Below, piece after piece: positions 11,145 to 20,711 of a DNA stretch of 64,000 nt (position 1 is the first letter of the stretch; every line of letters begins with the position of its first letter). Below the pieces are notes generated by a model. The model had not been told where the DNA came from. It saw only the letters and a program-made list of their open reading frames with translations, and searched no databases. Both the position numbers and the translations under genes were made by a program. Origin of the DNA: Hyphomicrobiales bacterium (GTDB lineage Bacteria; Pseudomonadota; Alphaproteobacteria; Rhodospirillales; JACKKN01). The stretch is from the NCBI GenBank assembly GCA_024236415.1, contig JACKKN010000012.1, positions 96,934 through 160,933 of the forward strand, in the 5' to 3' direction.

Positions 11145-12122
11145 TCAGGCGAAATAGGGCGCCAGGTTGGCGCGGATGCGCTCGATCACCGGCTGGCCGG
11201 CGCCCTCGGCGTCGAAGGGACGGCCGGTGACGGTCTCGAACAGGCGGATGTAGCGGCCGCTGAACTCCACCAGGGTGTCCTCGGGGATGGCCGGGATCGG
11301 GTCCTTGTAGGGGTCGCAGCGGGCGTTGACCCACAGGCGCAGGAACTCCTTGTCCAGGCCGTCGGGATTCTCGCCGGCGGCCAGGCGTTCGCCATAGGAG
11401 TCGGCCAGCCAGTAGCGGCTGCTGTCCGGGGTCAGGATCTCGTCGGCCAGGGTCACGGTGCCGTCGGGGGCCAGGCCGAACTCGAACTTGGTGTCGACCA
11501 GGATCAGGCCCTGCCGGGCGGCCAGCTCGCGGCCGCGGGCGAACACGGCCAGGGACTTCTCGGCCAGCTCGTCCCACAGGGCCTGGGTCAGCAGGCCCTG
11601 GGCGACGATGTCGGCCGGGGTGATGGGGGCGTCGTGCTCGCCCTGCACCGCCTTGGTGGTGGGGGTCAGGATGGTCTCGGGCAGCTTCTGGTTCTTGACC
11701 AGGCCGTCGGGGAAGGTGACCCCGTACATCACCCGCTCGCCGCGCTCGTACATGGGCCAGATGGAGGTGTTGGTGGACCCGGTCATGTAGTCGCGCACCA
11801 CCATCTCGACCGGCAGCATGTCCAGGTTGCGGCACACCAGGACGTTGGGGTCCGGGTACTCGATGACGTGGTTGGCGCAGACGTCGGCGGTGGCCTCGAA
11901 CCAGTACCGGGCGGTCTGGGTCAGCACCTGCCCCTTGAACGGCACCGCGGCCATCTCGCGGTCGAAGGCGCTCTGGCGGTCGGTGGCGATGATGATGCGG
12001 CGCCCGTCGGGCAGGTCGTAGTTGTCGCGCACCTTGCCCCGGTAGTGGTTGGGCAGCTCGGGGATGGTGGCGTCGGTCAGGACGTTGGCCAGTTGGGCTC
12101 GGATCAGGTCGGGGTCGATCAT
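11145..12122 (-). CDS. purC: phosphoribosylaminoimidazole-succinocarboxamide synthase
   Basis: SAICAR synthetase of de novo purine synthesis: joins CAIR and aspartate with ATP use. The 325-residue product is the longer (Ade1-like) form. Motifs visible include YRGKVRDNYDLPDGRRIIIATDRQSAFD at the N-terminal ATP site, VVRDYMTGSTNTSIW, LVDTKFEFG and LADEILTPDSSRYW. The start at 12122 gives MIDPDLIRAQL, and GGAAAG lies nearby upstream; a longer frame to 12290 overlaps the divergent MATE gene and lacks similarity. It stands as a single purine gene. Confidence 0.96.
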   Translation of the reverse strand: MIDPDLIRAQLANVLTDATIPELPNHYRGKVRDNYDLPDGRRIIIATDRQSAFDREMAAVPFKGQVLTQTARYWFEATADVCANHVIEYPDPNVLVCRNLDMLPVEMVVRDYMTGSTNTSIWPMYERGERVMYGVTFPDGLVKNQKLPETILTPTTKAVQGEHDAPITPADIVAQGLLTQALWDELAEKSLAVFARGRELAARQGLILVDTKFEFGLAPDGTVTLADEILTPDSSRYWLADSYGERLAAGENPDGLDKEFLRLWVNARCDPYKDPIPAIPEDTLVEFSGRYIRLFETVTGRPFDAEGAGQPVIERIRANLAPYFA

Positions 12123-12274
12123 GGGCTTTCCGTCGCGGCTGGGGTGCGAAAAAAGGGATGCTTGGTAAGCCCTGTCCCCGGTCCTGTCAAGGGTCCTGCG
12201 GCGCGCCTTGACCGCGGCCGCGGCGGTCGCCACATTGCACCCATCCCTGCCTGCCCTGCGCGAAAGCCCGCCCC

Positions 12275-13621
12275 GTGACCCCTGCCCCACCCACCCCCGA
12301 GTCCTGGAACCGGCGCGTCTGGCGCCTGGCCGGTCCGATCATGCTGTCCAACGTGTCGGTGCCCCTGCTGGGGGCCGTGGACACGGCGGTGGTCGGCCGC
12401 CTGCCCGAGCCCCAGCACCTGGGCGGGGTGGCCGTGGGCGCGGCCATCTTCAGCATGGTGTTCTGGGTGTTCGGGTTCCTGCGCATGGGCACCACCGGCC
12501 CCACCGCCCAGGCCCTGGGCGCCGGCGACGGCGACGAGGTGCGCGGCACCCTGGGCCGCGCCGCCCTGACCGCCCTGGTCCTGGGCGCCGCCGTGATCGC
12601 GGTGCAGGCGCCCCTGGCCTGGGCCGTGTTCCCCCTGGTGGGGGCCGAGGGCGCGGTGGCCGACCTGGGCCGCTCCTACTACGCCATCCGCGTCTGGGGC
12701 GCGCCGGCGACCCTGCTGAACTACGCCCTGCTGGGCTGGCTGCTGGGCATGCAGGACGCGCGCGCCGCCCTGGTCCTGCAACTGGCCCTGAACGTGACCA
12801 ACATGGCGCTGGACCTGTGGTTCGTCATGGGCCTGGGCTGGGGGGTGCAGGGGGTGGCGGTGGCCAGCGTCCTGGCCGAGGCCGGCGCCGCCGCCCTGGG
12901 GCTGGCGCTGGTGCGGCGCAAGCTGCGCGGCCATCCGGGCGCCTGGCACCGGCGCCGGGTGTTCGACGGCGCCCGCCTGCGCCGCATGTTCGCCATCAAC
13001 GGCGACATCTTCGTGCGCACCCTGTGCCTGCAGGCGGCGTTCTTCCTGTTCACCGCCGAAAGCGCCCGCATGGGGCCGCTGGTGCTGGCCGCCAACGCCG
13101 TGCTGCTGAACCTGCAGCACGTCATGGCCTATGCCCTGGACGGCTTCGCCCACGCCACCGAGGCCCTGACCGGCCACGCCATCGGCGCCCGCGACGGGCG
13201 CCGGCTGCGCGGCGCCCTGGCCGCGGCCACGGCCTGGGCCGTGCCCTTCGCCGGCGCCTTCGCGCTGGCCTACGGCGTCGCCGGCGAGGCCCTTGTGGGG
13301 GCCATGACGACCATTCCCCAGGTGCGCGCCACGGCGCTGTCGTTCCTGCCCTGGCTGGTGGCGGCGCCGCTGCTGTCGGTGTGGAGCTACCTGCTGGACG
13401 GCCTGTTCCTGGGCGCCACCCGCACCGCCGCCATGCGCAACGCCATGATCTTGTCCCTGGCCCTGTACGTGCTGGCCCTGCAGGGGCTGGTCCACCTGTG
13501 GGGGGCCCAGGGCCTGTGGGCGGCGCTGATGCTGCTGATGGTCCTGCGCGCGGCGACTCTGGGGCTGGCACTGCCGCCGCTGCTGCGCGCCGCCGCCGCC
13601 GCGGCCCGCCCGGCGCCCTGA
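12275..13621 (+). CDS. MATE family efflux transporter (DinF-like)
   Basis: A 448-residue polytopic membrane protein of the multidrug and toxic compound extrusion family, exporting drugs or metabolites by H+ or Na+ antiport. The N-terminal helix carries the family's RLAGPIMLSN and LLGAVDTAVVGRL signature, and the two six-helix halves are visible as alternating hydrophobic blocks. The start is GTG at 12275, directly before TPAPPTPESWNRRVW. It is divergent from purC with about 150 bases between. The substrate is unknown. Confidence 0.9.
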   Translation: MTPAPPTPESWNRRVWRLAGPIMLSNVSVPLLGAVDTAVVGRLPEPQHLGGVAVGAAIFSMVFWVFGFLRMGTTGPTAQALGAGDGDEVRGTLGRAALTALVLGAAVIAVQAPLAWAVFPLVGAEGAVADLGRSYYAIRVWGAPATLLNYALLGWLLGMQDARAALVLQLALNVTNMALDLWFVMGLGWGVQGVAVASVLAEAGAAALGLALVRRKLRGHPGAWHRRRVFDGARLRRMFAINGDIFVRTLCLQAAFFLFTAESARMGPLVLAANAVLLNLQHVMAYALDGFAHATEALTGHAIGARDGRRLRGALAAATAWAVPFAGAFALAYGVAGEALVGAMTTIPQVRATALSFLPWLVAAPLLSVWSYLLDGLFLGATRTAAMRNAMILSLALYVLALQGLVHLWGAQGLWAALMLLMVLRAATLGLALPPLLRAAAAAARPAP

Positions 13622-13838
13622 AAAGGGGCCCGAATCGGCGGCGAATCGCCCGATCGGTGAAAAATCGGGCCCGACTCCTTTCGTGTGGGTTTTTTTTCTT
13701 TCGATTCAACGCTAGCATTGGCCCGACTGGGTGAGAAGCCTTTCGAGGCTGCGGACACCGGCGGGCAACGACCACGCCGGACCGCGGACGGGACAACTGG
13801 CAGGGAGGGCGCGCGCCGCCGCGGGCGGGGCGTCGATC

Positions 13839-16148
13839 ATGAGTACCGACACACATGCACCGCTGACCCCCTACCCCCTGGGCGAGTGGACCCTGCGCAA
13901 CAGGTGGCTGGTGATCATCCTCAGCGTCCTGGTCACCGTGGCGACGGGGATCGGGGCCAAGAACCTGACCCTGGACGCCGACGCCCGGGTCTATTTCTCC
14001 GAGGACAACCCGGACCGCATCGCGCTGGACAAGCTGGAGGCCGACTACTCCAAGGATTCCAACGTGATGATCGTGATCACGCCGAAGGACGGCAAGGTCT
14101 TCTCGCGCCGCACCCTGGGCCTGGTCAAGGAGCTGACCGAGGCCGCCTGGAAGACCCCGCACTCGCGGCGCGTCGATTCGGTCACCAACTACCAGTATTC
14201 CCACGCCGTCGGCGAGGACCTGGTGATCGAGGACCTGGTCGGCGACCTGGAGTCGCTGAGCGACGAGGACCTGGCGCGCCTGGGCGACATCGCCCTCACC
14301 CGCAAGCCCCTGATGGGCCGGCTGATCAACAAGGAAAAGTCGGTCACCGCCGTCAACGTCACCATCATCATGCCGGACGAGAAGCTGGCCGCGGTGCCCC
14401 AGATCGCCGGCTTCGCCCGCGACATGGTGGAACAGAGCCGCGCCAAGTACCCGGACCACGACTTCCACCTGACCGGCGGCGTGATGATCGACCTGGCCTT
14501 CGCCGAGGGCGCCGAATCCGACATCAAGACCCTGATCCCGGCCATGCTGGTGCTGATCATGGTGATCGTCGGCATATCCCTGCGCACCTTCTGGGGCACC
14601 ATCGCCACCCTGCTGGTGATCATCATCTCGGTGGTCACGTCCATGGGCGCGGCGGGGTGGCTGGACCTGGTGCTCAACTCGTCGACCACCGCCTCGCCGG
14701 TGATCCTGATGACCCTCAGCGTCGCCCACAGCGTCCACATCCTGGCCTCGATCCGCCAGCAGACCGGCCAGGGAGTCGGCAAGAACGAAGCCCTGATCGA
14801 GGCCATGCGCATCAACATGTCGCCGGTGTTCATCACCAGCCTGACCACGGCCATCGGCTTCCTGAGCCTGAACTTCAGCGACTCGCCGCCGTTCCGCGAG
14901 CTGGGCAACCTGATCGCCTTCGGCGTAACCGCGGCGTTCGTGTACTCCATGTTCTTTGCCCCGGCGGTCATGTCCCTGCTGCCGATCCGGCCGGCCAAGG
15001 CGCCGACCGGGACCGGTTCGTTCATGGACAAGTTCGGCGACTTCGTGATCATGCGGCGCCGGATGCTGCTGATCGCCACCTCGGTGATCGCGGTGGTCAC
15101 TACCGCCGGCGTCAGCCGCCTGACCTTCGACGACGACTTCATCAAGTACTTCGACCACCGGTTCCAGTTCCGGGTCGACGCCGACTACACCCAGCAGCAC
15201 CTGACCGGCCTGCACGCCTTGGAGTTCTCCCTGCCCGCGGGCGAGGAGCAGGGCGTGGTCAACCCCGACTACCTGAACAAGCTGGACGCCTTCGCCGAGT
15301 GGTACCGCCAGCAGGAGAACGTGGTCCACGTGTCGGTGGTCAGCGACACCATCAAGCGCCTGAACCAGAACCTGCACAACGACGACGAAACCTATTACGC
15401 CATACCCGACAGCCAGGAGGCGGCGGCCCAGTACCTGATGCTGTACGAGATGTCGGTGCCGTTCGGCCTCGACCTGAACAGCCAGATGGACGTGGCCAAG
15501 TCGGCCAGCCGGGTGACCGTGGCCCTGGTCGACGTCAGCGCCAGCAAGATCGTCGAGCTGGCCGAGCGCGGCCAGGAATGGCTGGCCAAGAACGCGCCCA
15601 ACATGCAGGCCCACCCCACCGGCGTCTCCATGGCCATCTCGCGGGTGTCCGAGCGCAACATCAAGTCCATGCTGAAGGGCACCTTCCTGGCCCTGTTCCT
15701 GATCTCGGCCGTGCTGTGGCTGGTGCTGCGCGACTTCCGCATCGCCGTCATCAGCCTGGCCCCCAACGTGCTGCCGGCCATGATCTCGTTCGGCATCTGG
15801 GGCTACATGGTAGGCGAGGTGAACCTGGCCATCTCGGTGGTCATCGCCATGACCCTGGGCATCGTGGTCGACGACACGGTGCACCTGCTCAGCAAGTACC
15901 TGCGCGCCCGGCGCGAGCACGACGCCGACCCGGTCGGCGCCGTGCGCTATGCCCTCAGCACCGTGGGCATCGCCCTGATCGTGACCTCGGTGGCCCTGGT
16001 GGTGGGCTTCGGCGCCCTGGCCACCTCGGGCTTCGCCGTCAACGGCGACATGGGCCTGCTCAGCGCCATCACCATCGCGGTGGCCCTGGCCACCGACTTC
16101 CTATTCCTGCCCCCGCTGCTGATTATGCTCGACAGGAGGAAAGCATGA
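13839..16148 (+). CDS. MMPL/RND-family transporter permease
   Basis: A 769-residue RND permease of the MMPL/HpnN type with two symmetrical halves. Each has a lone N-terminal helix (residues about 18-38 and 395-412), a large periplasmic loop and a sterol-sensing-like bundle of five helices. The second bundle carries the expected charged motif VVDDTVHLLSKY. Such proteins move lipids or hydrophobic compounds between membranes. The ATG at 13839 is chosen because the charged WTLRNRWLV segment precedes the first helix. The stop overlaps the start of the lipoprotein-sorting gene by ATGA, and an outer-membrane barrel follows, so the three are likely one envelope export system. Confidence 0.9.
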   Translation: MSTDTHAPLTPYPLGEWTLRNRWLVIILSVLVTVATGIGAKNLTLDADARVYFSEDNPDRIALDKLEADYSKDSNVMIVITPKDGKVFSRRTLGLVKELTEAAWKTPHSRRVDSVTNYQYSHAVGEDLVIEDLVGDLESLSDEDLARLGDIALTRKPLMGRLINKEKSVTAVNVTIIMPDEKLAAVPQIAGFARDMVEQSRAKYPDHDFHLTGGVMIDLAFAEGAESDIKTLIPAMLVLIMVIVGISLRTFWGTIATLLVIIISVVTSMGAAGWLDLVLNSSTTASPVILMTLSVAHSVHILASIRQQTGQGVGKNEALIEAMRINMSPVFITSLTTAIGFLSLNFSDSPPFRELGNLIAFGVTAAFVYSMFFAPAVMSLLPIRPAKAPTGTGSFMDKFGDFVIMRRRMLLIATSVIAVVTTAGVSRLTFDDDFIKYFDHRFQFRVDADYTQQHLTGLHALEFSLPAGEEQGVVNPDYLNKLDAFAEWYRQQENVVHVSVVSDTIKRLNQNLHNDDETYYAIPDSQEAAAQYLMLYEMSVPFGLDLNSQMDVAKSASRVTVALVDVSASKIVELAERGQEWLAKNAPNMQAHPTGVSMAISRVSERNIKSMLKGTFLALFLISAVLWLVLRDFRIAVISLAPNVLPAMISFGIWGYMVGEVNLAISVVIAMTLGIVVDDTVHLLSKYLRARREHDADPVGAVRYALSTVGIALIVTSVALVVGFGALATSGFAVNGDMGLLSAITIAVALATDFLFLPPLLIMLDRRKA

Positions 16149-16942
16149 CGAAACGACTGATCGCCGCCGCCCTGGTGTTGGCGGCGGCCGTCCCGACCTT
16201 CGCCCTCGCGGAAACGCCCGAGGAGAAGGGCCTGCGGATCGCCAAGGAGGCCGACGTCTCCGACGCCGGCTTCGCCGACTTCACCGCCAACGGCAAGATG
16301 ATCCTGCGCAACAAGCAGGGCAAGGAGAGCACACGCGAGTTCAAGGGCTGGACCCTGGAAGTCAGCGACGACGGCGACAAGAGCATGAACATGTTCACCG
16401 AGCCGCGCGACGTGAAGGGCACCGCCCTGCTGACCTGGAACCACAAGCAGGGCGACGACGACCAGTGGCTGTACCTGCCGGTGCTGAAGCGGGTCAAGCG
16501 CATCAGCTCCAGCAACAAGACCGGGTCCTACGTCGGCAGCGAGTTCTCCTACGAGGACCTGACCAGCCCCGAGGTCGAGAAGTACACCTACAAGTGGCTG
16601 CGCGAGGAGCCCTGCCCGGTCAAGCCGGAGCTGACCTGCAACGTCATGGAGCGCTACCCCACGGACAAGGAATCGGGCTACAGCAAGCAGATCGCCTGGC
16701 TTGAAAAGGAGACCTATCGCGGCTACAAGGTCGACTACTACGACCGCAAGGACACCTTTCTGAAAACGTTAACCTTTCACGACTATAACAAGTACGCCGA
16801 CAAGCATTGGCGCCCGGGCAAGATGATGATGGTCAATCATCAGACGGGCAAGAGCACGGACATGCTGTGGACCGACTACCAGTTCAAGACCGGCCTGTCG
16901 GACGGCGACTTCAAGTCGACACGCCTGAAGAACCTGCGCTGA
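16145..16942 (+). CDS. outer membrane lipoprotein-sorting protein (LolA-like)
   Basis: A 265-residue exported protein with a signal peptide (residues 1-22, cut after ALA) and a LolA/LolB-like half-barrel of the family usually found beside MMPL/RND permeases. Typical blocks are KMILRNKQGKESTREFKG, LPVLKRVKRISSSNKTGSYVGSEFSYEDL and the late KSTDMLWTDYQFKTGL. It should bind a lipid or lipid-like cargo in the periplasm. It overlaps the permease by four bases and ends one base before the barrel gene, so cargo would pass from permease to this carrier to the barrel. Confidence 0.9.
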   Translation: MTKRLIAAALVLAAAVPTFALAETPEEKGLRIAKEADVSDAGFADFTANGKMILRNKQGKESTREFKGWTLEVSDDGDKSMNMFTEPRDVKGTALLTWNHKQGDDDQWLYLPVLKRVKRISSSNKTGSYVGSEFSYEDLTSPEVEKYTYKWLREEPCPVKPELTCNVMERYPTDKESGYSKQIAWLEKETYRGYKVDYYDRKDTFLKTLTFHDYNKYADKHWRPGKMMMVNHQTGKSTDMLWTDYQFKTGLSDGDFKSTRLKNLR

Positions 16943-16943
16943 C

Positions 16944-18179
16944 ATGACCCGCCCGTCGATCCACCGCACGACCCTCGCCGCCGGCGCCCTGGCCGCCACC
17001 CTGGCGGGCACGGCGGTGGAGTCGCGGGCGCAGGACACCGAGGTTTCGGGCTGGGCCGCCGTCGAGGTGCGGGTGTTCACCGAACCCAGCCGGCATCCCG
17101 GCCAGGACCCGCAGCGCATCCAGCCGTCGTTCATGTTCCAGCCCGAGCTGCGCGCCGACTTCTTCGACGGCGCCGGGCGCCTGACCATCATCCCCTACCT
17201 GCGGGTCGACCAGACGGACCGCGAGCGCAGCCACCTGGACCTGCGCGAGGCCTACGTCCAGTACCTGGGCGATTCGTGGGACGTGCTGGCCGGCCTGGGC
17301 AAGGTGTTCTGGGGCGTGACCGAATCGCGCCACCTGGTCGACATCATCAACCAGACCGACGTGGTCGATGACGTGGACCTGGAAGAGAAGCTCGGCCAGC
17401 CCATGATCAACGCCAACATGCACACGGAATACGGCTCGTTCGGCCTGTTCGTGCTGCCCGGCTTCCGCGAGGCCACGTCGCCCGGCTGGGACGGCCGCCT
17501 GCGCGCGACCCTGCCGGTCGAGACCCACAAGGCCCAGTACGAGTCCTCGGCCAAGGACCACCACGTGGACTTCGCCGCCCGCTGGGCCCACAACCTGGGC
17601 GACTTCGACATCGGCCTGGCCCATTTCTGGGGCACCAGCCGCGAGCCGCGCTACGGGCTGGGGCTGGACGACCTGGGACGGCCGGTGCTGATCCCGTTCT
17701 ACGACATCATCCACCAGTCCAGCGTCGACCTGCAGGCCACCCTGGGCGCCTGGCTGCTGAAGTTCGAGGGCATCTCGCGCTGGGGCCACCGCGGCGACAA
17801 CCACTTCCTGGCCGCCGTGGCCGGGTTCGAGTACACCTTCTTCGACCTGTTCGAGACCGGCACCGACGTGGGCCTGCTGCTGGAATACCTGTACGACGGG
17901 CGCAATTCCCTGGCGCCACCGACCGCCAACGACGACGACATCTTCTTCGGCTCGCGCATCGCCCTCAATAACACCCAGGACACCGAGTTCCTGGTGGGCG
18001 CCATCATCGACCGCCACAACCAGGCCACCGCCGCCCGGTTCGAGGCCGACCACCGCATCGGCGACAGCTGGAAGATCGAGGTCGAGGGCCAGTTCTTTAT
18101 GAACGTGCCCGTGGGCGACAACCTCAAGAACGTGACCCAGGACGACCACGTCCAGGTGCGCCTGTTCCGCTACTTCTGA
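16944..18179 (+). CDS. outer-membrane beta-barrel protein of an RND export operon
   Basis: A 411-residue exported protein (signal peptide about residues 1-30 ending ESRAQ) with alternating amphipathic strands and a C-terminal aromatic residue, VQVRLFRYF, typical of outer-membrane barrels. I cannot assign a named family with certainty; it resembles the porin-like or DUF1302-like partner of MMPL/LolA operons. Only one base separates it from the LolA-like gene, and a terminator follows at 18228. Role is inferred from operon position: the outer-membrane end of the transport route. Confidence 0.75.
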   Translation: MTRPSIHRTTLAAGALAATLAGTAVESRAQDTEVSGWAAVEVRVFTEPSRHPGQDPQRIQPSFMFQPELRADFFDGAGRLTIIPYLRVDQTDRERSHLDLREAYVQYLGDSWDVLAGLGKVFWGVTESRHLVDIINQTDVVDDVDLEEKLGQPMINANMHTEYGSFGLFVLPGFREATSPGWDGRLRATLPVETHKAQYESSAKDHHVDFAARWAHNLGDFDIGLAHFWGTSREPRYGLGLDDLGRPVLIPFYDIIHQSSVDLQATLGAWLLKFEGISRWGHRGDNHFLAAVAGFEYTFFDLFETGTDVGLLLEYLYDGRNSLAPPTANDDDIFFGSRIALNNTQDTEFLVGAIIDRHNQATAARFEADHRIGDSWKIEVEGQFFMNVPVGDNLKNVTQDDHVQVRLFRYF

Positions 18180-18227
18180 ACCGGCTTGCGCCGGGTCCGA
18201 TCCCACCTCGTCTCCGCCGCGGCCGGC

Positions 18228-18252
18228 AAGCCTCTTTCAGGGAAGGCTTTTT
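18228..18252 (+). terminator. rho-independent terminator of the RND operon
   Basis: Inverted repeat AAGCCT (18228-18233) and AGGCTT (18244-18249) with a 10-base loop, running into five consecutive T residues. It lies 48 bases after the barrel gene and should end the three-gene operon. Confidence 0.65.
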
Positions 18253-18461
18253 CGTTCCGCGCCGCGGACCGTTTATGTTAAGTTTGCGGGATAATAATTC
18301 GGTCGTCACCGCGCACGCGGGCAGGGGCGGAAATTGAATCACCCGCCATCTCCCGAACCCGCGGTTGTCAAACCGAAACCGAGACGTGCTTTGTAGGCGA
18401 GGGAAACAGGACCGTGGGTGGAGTCCTTTGCGGAACCAGTCCGGGCGGGCGCGGAGCCGGC

Positions 18462-19538
18462 ATGGCGCCGGAACGCCGGGTGCCGCCCCAGACCGGCCCG
18501 GCCAGATGGGGCCCGCTGGCCCTGGCCGTGGCGGCCGTCCTGGGCCTGGTGCTGGCCGCGGCGGCCGCGGACGCCGGGCGGATCGAACCGCCGGACCCGC
18601 TGCGCGAACTGCGGCACAAGCCCGAGAAGTCCCTGTCCGAACGGTATTCGGCGATCCTGAAGAAAAGCCAGATGGACGGCGACCTGGGCGCATCGAGCCT
18701 CCTGGGCCACCGGGAGCCGACGCAGTCGGACCCGGCGTTCGAGACACCGGCCTCCTCCTCCCATGCCGCCGACGGGCTCTCCCTGCTGGATTCGGAACAG
18801 AACCTGGTGGCCCCGGCGCCGGTCGGCGACAGCCCGGCCCCGCCCGTGGTCCGGCAGCGGTACCTGGACGCCCTGCGCGGCACCGTGGCGCCCCAGCCGC
18901 AGCACCAGTCCGACCAGTGGCAGAGCCTGCGCAGCGTCATCCGGCCCTTCGTCAACAGCTCGTCGCCGTCCACCGGCGGCGGCGGCGGCCTGGGCGATAA
19001 CGGTTACGCCGGCGACGGATACGCCGGCGACGGCGGCGGCGGGGCCGGCCAGAACGGCGGCCGGTCCGGCGGCCAGGGCGGCCGGGGCGGCGATTCCCCC
19101 GGCACCACCCTGCCCGTCATCGACAGCATGGTGGACGAGTTCGCGGCGATGCTGATCGAGGCGGTCCTGTCGCCCGAGGAGCTGGAGAAGGGCAAGATCA
19201 CCTTCTCCATTTTCGGCTTCGGCACCTTCGAGCTGATCCGCCTGCGCAACGGCGGCGGCTTCCGCCTGCTGGAACACGAAAACGAGCTGGCCATGACCTT
19301 CGATTCGCCGCGCACCCAGAAGGAGGTCGCGGCCTACGAGCAGCGGCGCCAGGATGGGGAAGCGGCGGCCGCCGGACAACGCAGCGCGGGCTTCAATCCC
19401 GGCGGCCGGGGCTCGGACATGTCCCTGCGCGAGTTCGCCGTCTACCTGATCATGAAGGCGCTGACCGAGCCGATCCTGTATGCCTTCGCCGCCCTGCTCG
19501 GCCTGCTGGTGATCGCCCGCAATATGCGCCGGGCGTAG
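18462..19538 (+). CDS. membrane protein of unknown function with Gly-rich linker
   Basis: I do not recognise this gene. The 358-residue product has an N-terminal hydrophobic segment (about residues 18-36), a charged region, a glycine-rich low-complexity linker around residues 170-205, a short folded block (ITFSIFGFGTFELIRLRNGGG), and a C-terminal hydrophobic helix (about 332-352) ending in NMRRA. The layout suggests a protein anchored at both ends with a long periplasmic or cytoplasmic loop. The start is taken at ATG 18462 with GGAG upstream; GTG at 18414 is possible. It opens the envelope-polysaccharide region. Confidence 0.55.
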   Translation: MAPERRVPPQTGPARWGPLALAVAAVLGLVLAAAAADAGRIEPPDPLRELRHKPEKSLSERYSAILKKSQMDGDLGASSLLGHREPTQSDPAFETPASSSHAADGLSLLDSEQNLVAPAPVGDSPAPPVVRQRYLDALRGTVAPQPQHQSDQWQSLRSVIRPFVNSSSPSTGGGGGLGDNGYAGDGYAGDGGGGAGQNGGRSGGQGGRGGDSPGTTLPVIDSMVDEFAAMLIEAVLSPEELEKGKITFSIFGFGTFELIRLRNGGGFRLLEHENELAMTFDSPRTQKEVAAYEQRRQDGEAAAAGQRSAGFNPGGRGSDMSLREFAVYLIMKALTEPILYAFAALLGLLVIARNMRRA

Positions 19539-19583
19539 CCGCCCCGCTCCCGGCCCCGTTCCCGTCCCCGTTCCGGTTCCCGG

Positions 19584-20711
19584 TCAGAACACCAACGCCG
19601 TGCGCAGGATCTCGCCGACCTGGCGGTGACCGGTCGAGTTGAGGTGGCCGGCGTTGGGGAAGAAGATCTCCAGGTCCTGGCGCCGCAGCCGTTCCGTCAG
19701 GGCCAGGGCGACGTCGACCACCTCGACCCGGCCGCGCAGGCGGGCGATGATCTGCTGGCGCAGGTATTCCTGGTACTGGGCGGCGTGGCTGTGCGGCCGC
19801 CGCAGGTAGGCGCGGTCGGGCAGAAGGGCCAGGACAAGGCCGGCGCCACGCGCCTTCAGCGTCGCCTGCAGGCGGTCGACCAGGGCCTCGTACAGGTCCA
19901 GGGACGGCCCCGTCCGCCGCGGCAGGGCCAGCCCGATGTCGTGCGGCCGCGGCCATTGGACCCCCAGTGCGGCCAGGATCGACGACCGGGCCGCCAGGTC
20001 CGCCAGCAGGCCCCGTTCCGGCGTCGCCCCGTCGCCCAGGACCAGGCTCTCGAAGGTCCGCGCGCGGTCCGCCTCGGTCTTGGCGGCCCGCGGCACCGGG
20101 CTGTTGTGCAGGGTCAGGCGCCCCTCCTCGAGGCGGAAAAAGGGCTTGGGATTGTCGAGGGACAGGGAGAACGGGGCGCCGTTGTCCAGCAGGTCGTCGG
20201 CCAGGTTGGTGACCAGGATCACGGTCCGCGGGCGGCCGCCGCGCAGGTGCCGCTCGACCGTCAGCATGGCCTGTTCGGTGCTGTAGCCCGGCACCCCCAG
20301 GTTGACGAACCGCACCCGGGCGCGGACCCAGCGGTTCAGCTCGGCCGAAAAGGTCTCGCGGTTGCCCACGCCCAGGCCGAAGGTGTCGGAATCGCCGGCC
20401 AGCCAGACCTGGGGCGCGTCGTCCAGCTCTGCCCCGGCCGTGGGGTCGTAGCGCCGGCCGTCCCCGTCGATGGTATAGCGGGTGCGGAAATCGTGGTGCC
20501 GGTGGTGGCCGCTCCAGGCCGGCTTCAGCGACCAGCCGAGTTGCGGATCGGCCTGGAACATGCCGGAATCCAGGTTGTCGCTGGACGCCACGTAGTCGTG
20601 GTACGCGCCCAGCCCGAACTCGGCGACGGCGATCCCGGCCAGGACCATCAGGACCAGCGCCAGGACCGAGGGCCACGGCCCCCGCGCGGGCGACTTGGCG
20701 GTTTGCGTCAC
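19584..20711 (-). CDS. SGNH/GDSL hydrolase-like protein, membrane-anchored
   Basis: A 375-residue protein with an N-terminal signal anchor (about residues 14-36) and an SGNH-hydrolase fold outside the membrane. Block I is VWLAGDSDTFGLGVGN with the predicted nucleophile in GDS; a late NAGHLNSTGHRQVG matches block V with its Asn/His. Such proteins de-esterify or O-acetylate polysaccharides. The start is a GTG at 20711 because an AGGAGGGAG site lies immediately upstream; the frame continues upstream through GC-rich low-complexity DNA but without support. Near exopolysaccharide and PEP-CTERM genes, a glycan-modifying role is likely but inferred. Confidence 0.72.
   Translation of the reverse strand: MTQTAKSPARGPWPSVLALVLMVLAGIAVAEFGLGAYHDYVASSDNLDSGMFQADPQLGWSLKPAWSGHHRHHDFRTRYTIDGDGRRYDPTAGAELDDAPQVWLAGDSDTFGLGVGNRETFSAELNRWVRARVRFVNLGVPGYSTEQAMLTVERHLRGGRPRTVILVTNLADDLLDNGAPFSLSLDNPKPFFRLEEGRLTLHNSPVPRAAKTEADRARTFESLVLGDGATPERGLLADLAARSSILAALGVQWPRPHDIGLALPRRTGPSLDLYEALVDRLQATLKARGAGLVLALLPDRAYLRRPHSHAAQYQEYLRQQIIARLRGRVEVVDVALALTERLRRQDLEIFFPNAGHLNSTGHRQVGEILRTALVF

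Noticed and set aside
13626..13697. Possible terminator after the MATE gene (GGGCCCGA/TCGGGCCC and later T8)
   Set aside because: The T-tract starts about 18 bases after the stem and the loop is long; not convincing as a rho-independent terminator.
13122..15920. 932-residue open frame on the minus strand
   Set aside because: Antisense to the MATE and MMPL genes; His/Asp/Gln-rich low-complexity translation.
13685..16942. Apparent fusion frame covering the MMPL gene and the LolA-like gene
   Set aside because: The first part is the wrong frame of the MMPL gene; the real LolA-like gene begins at 16145 with its own signal peptide and an ATGA overlap.
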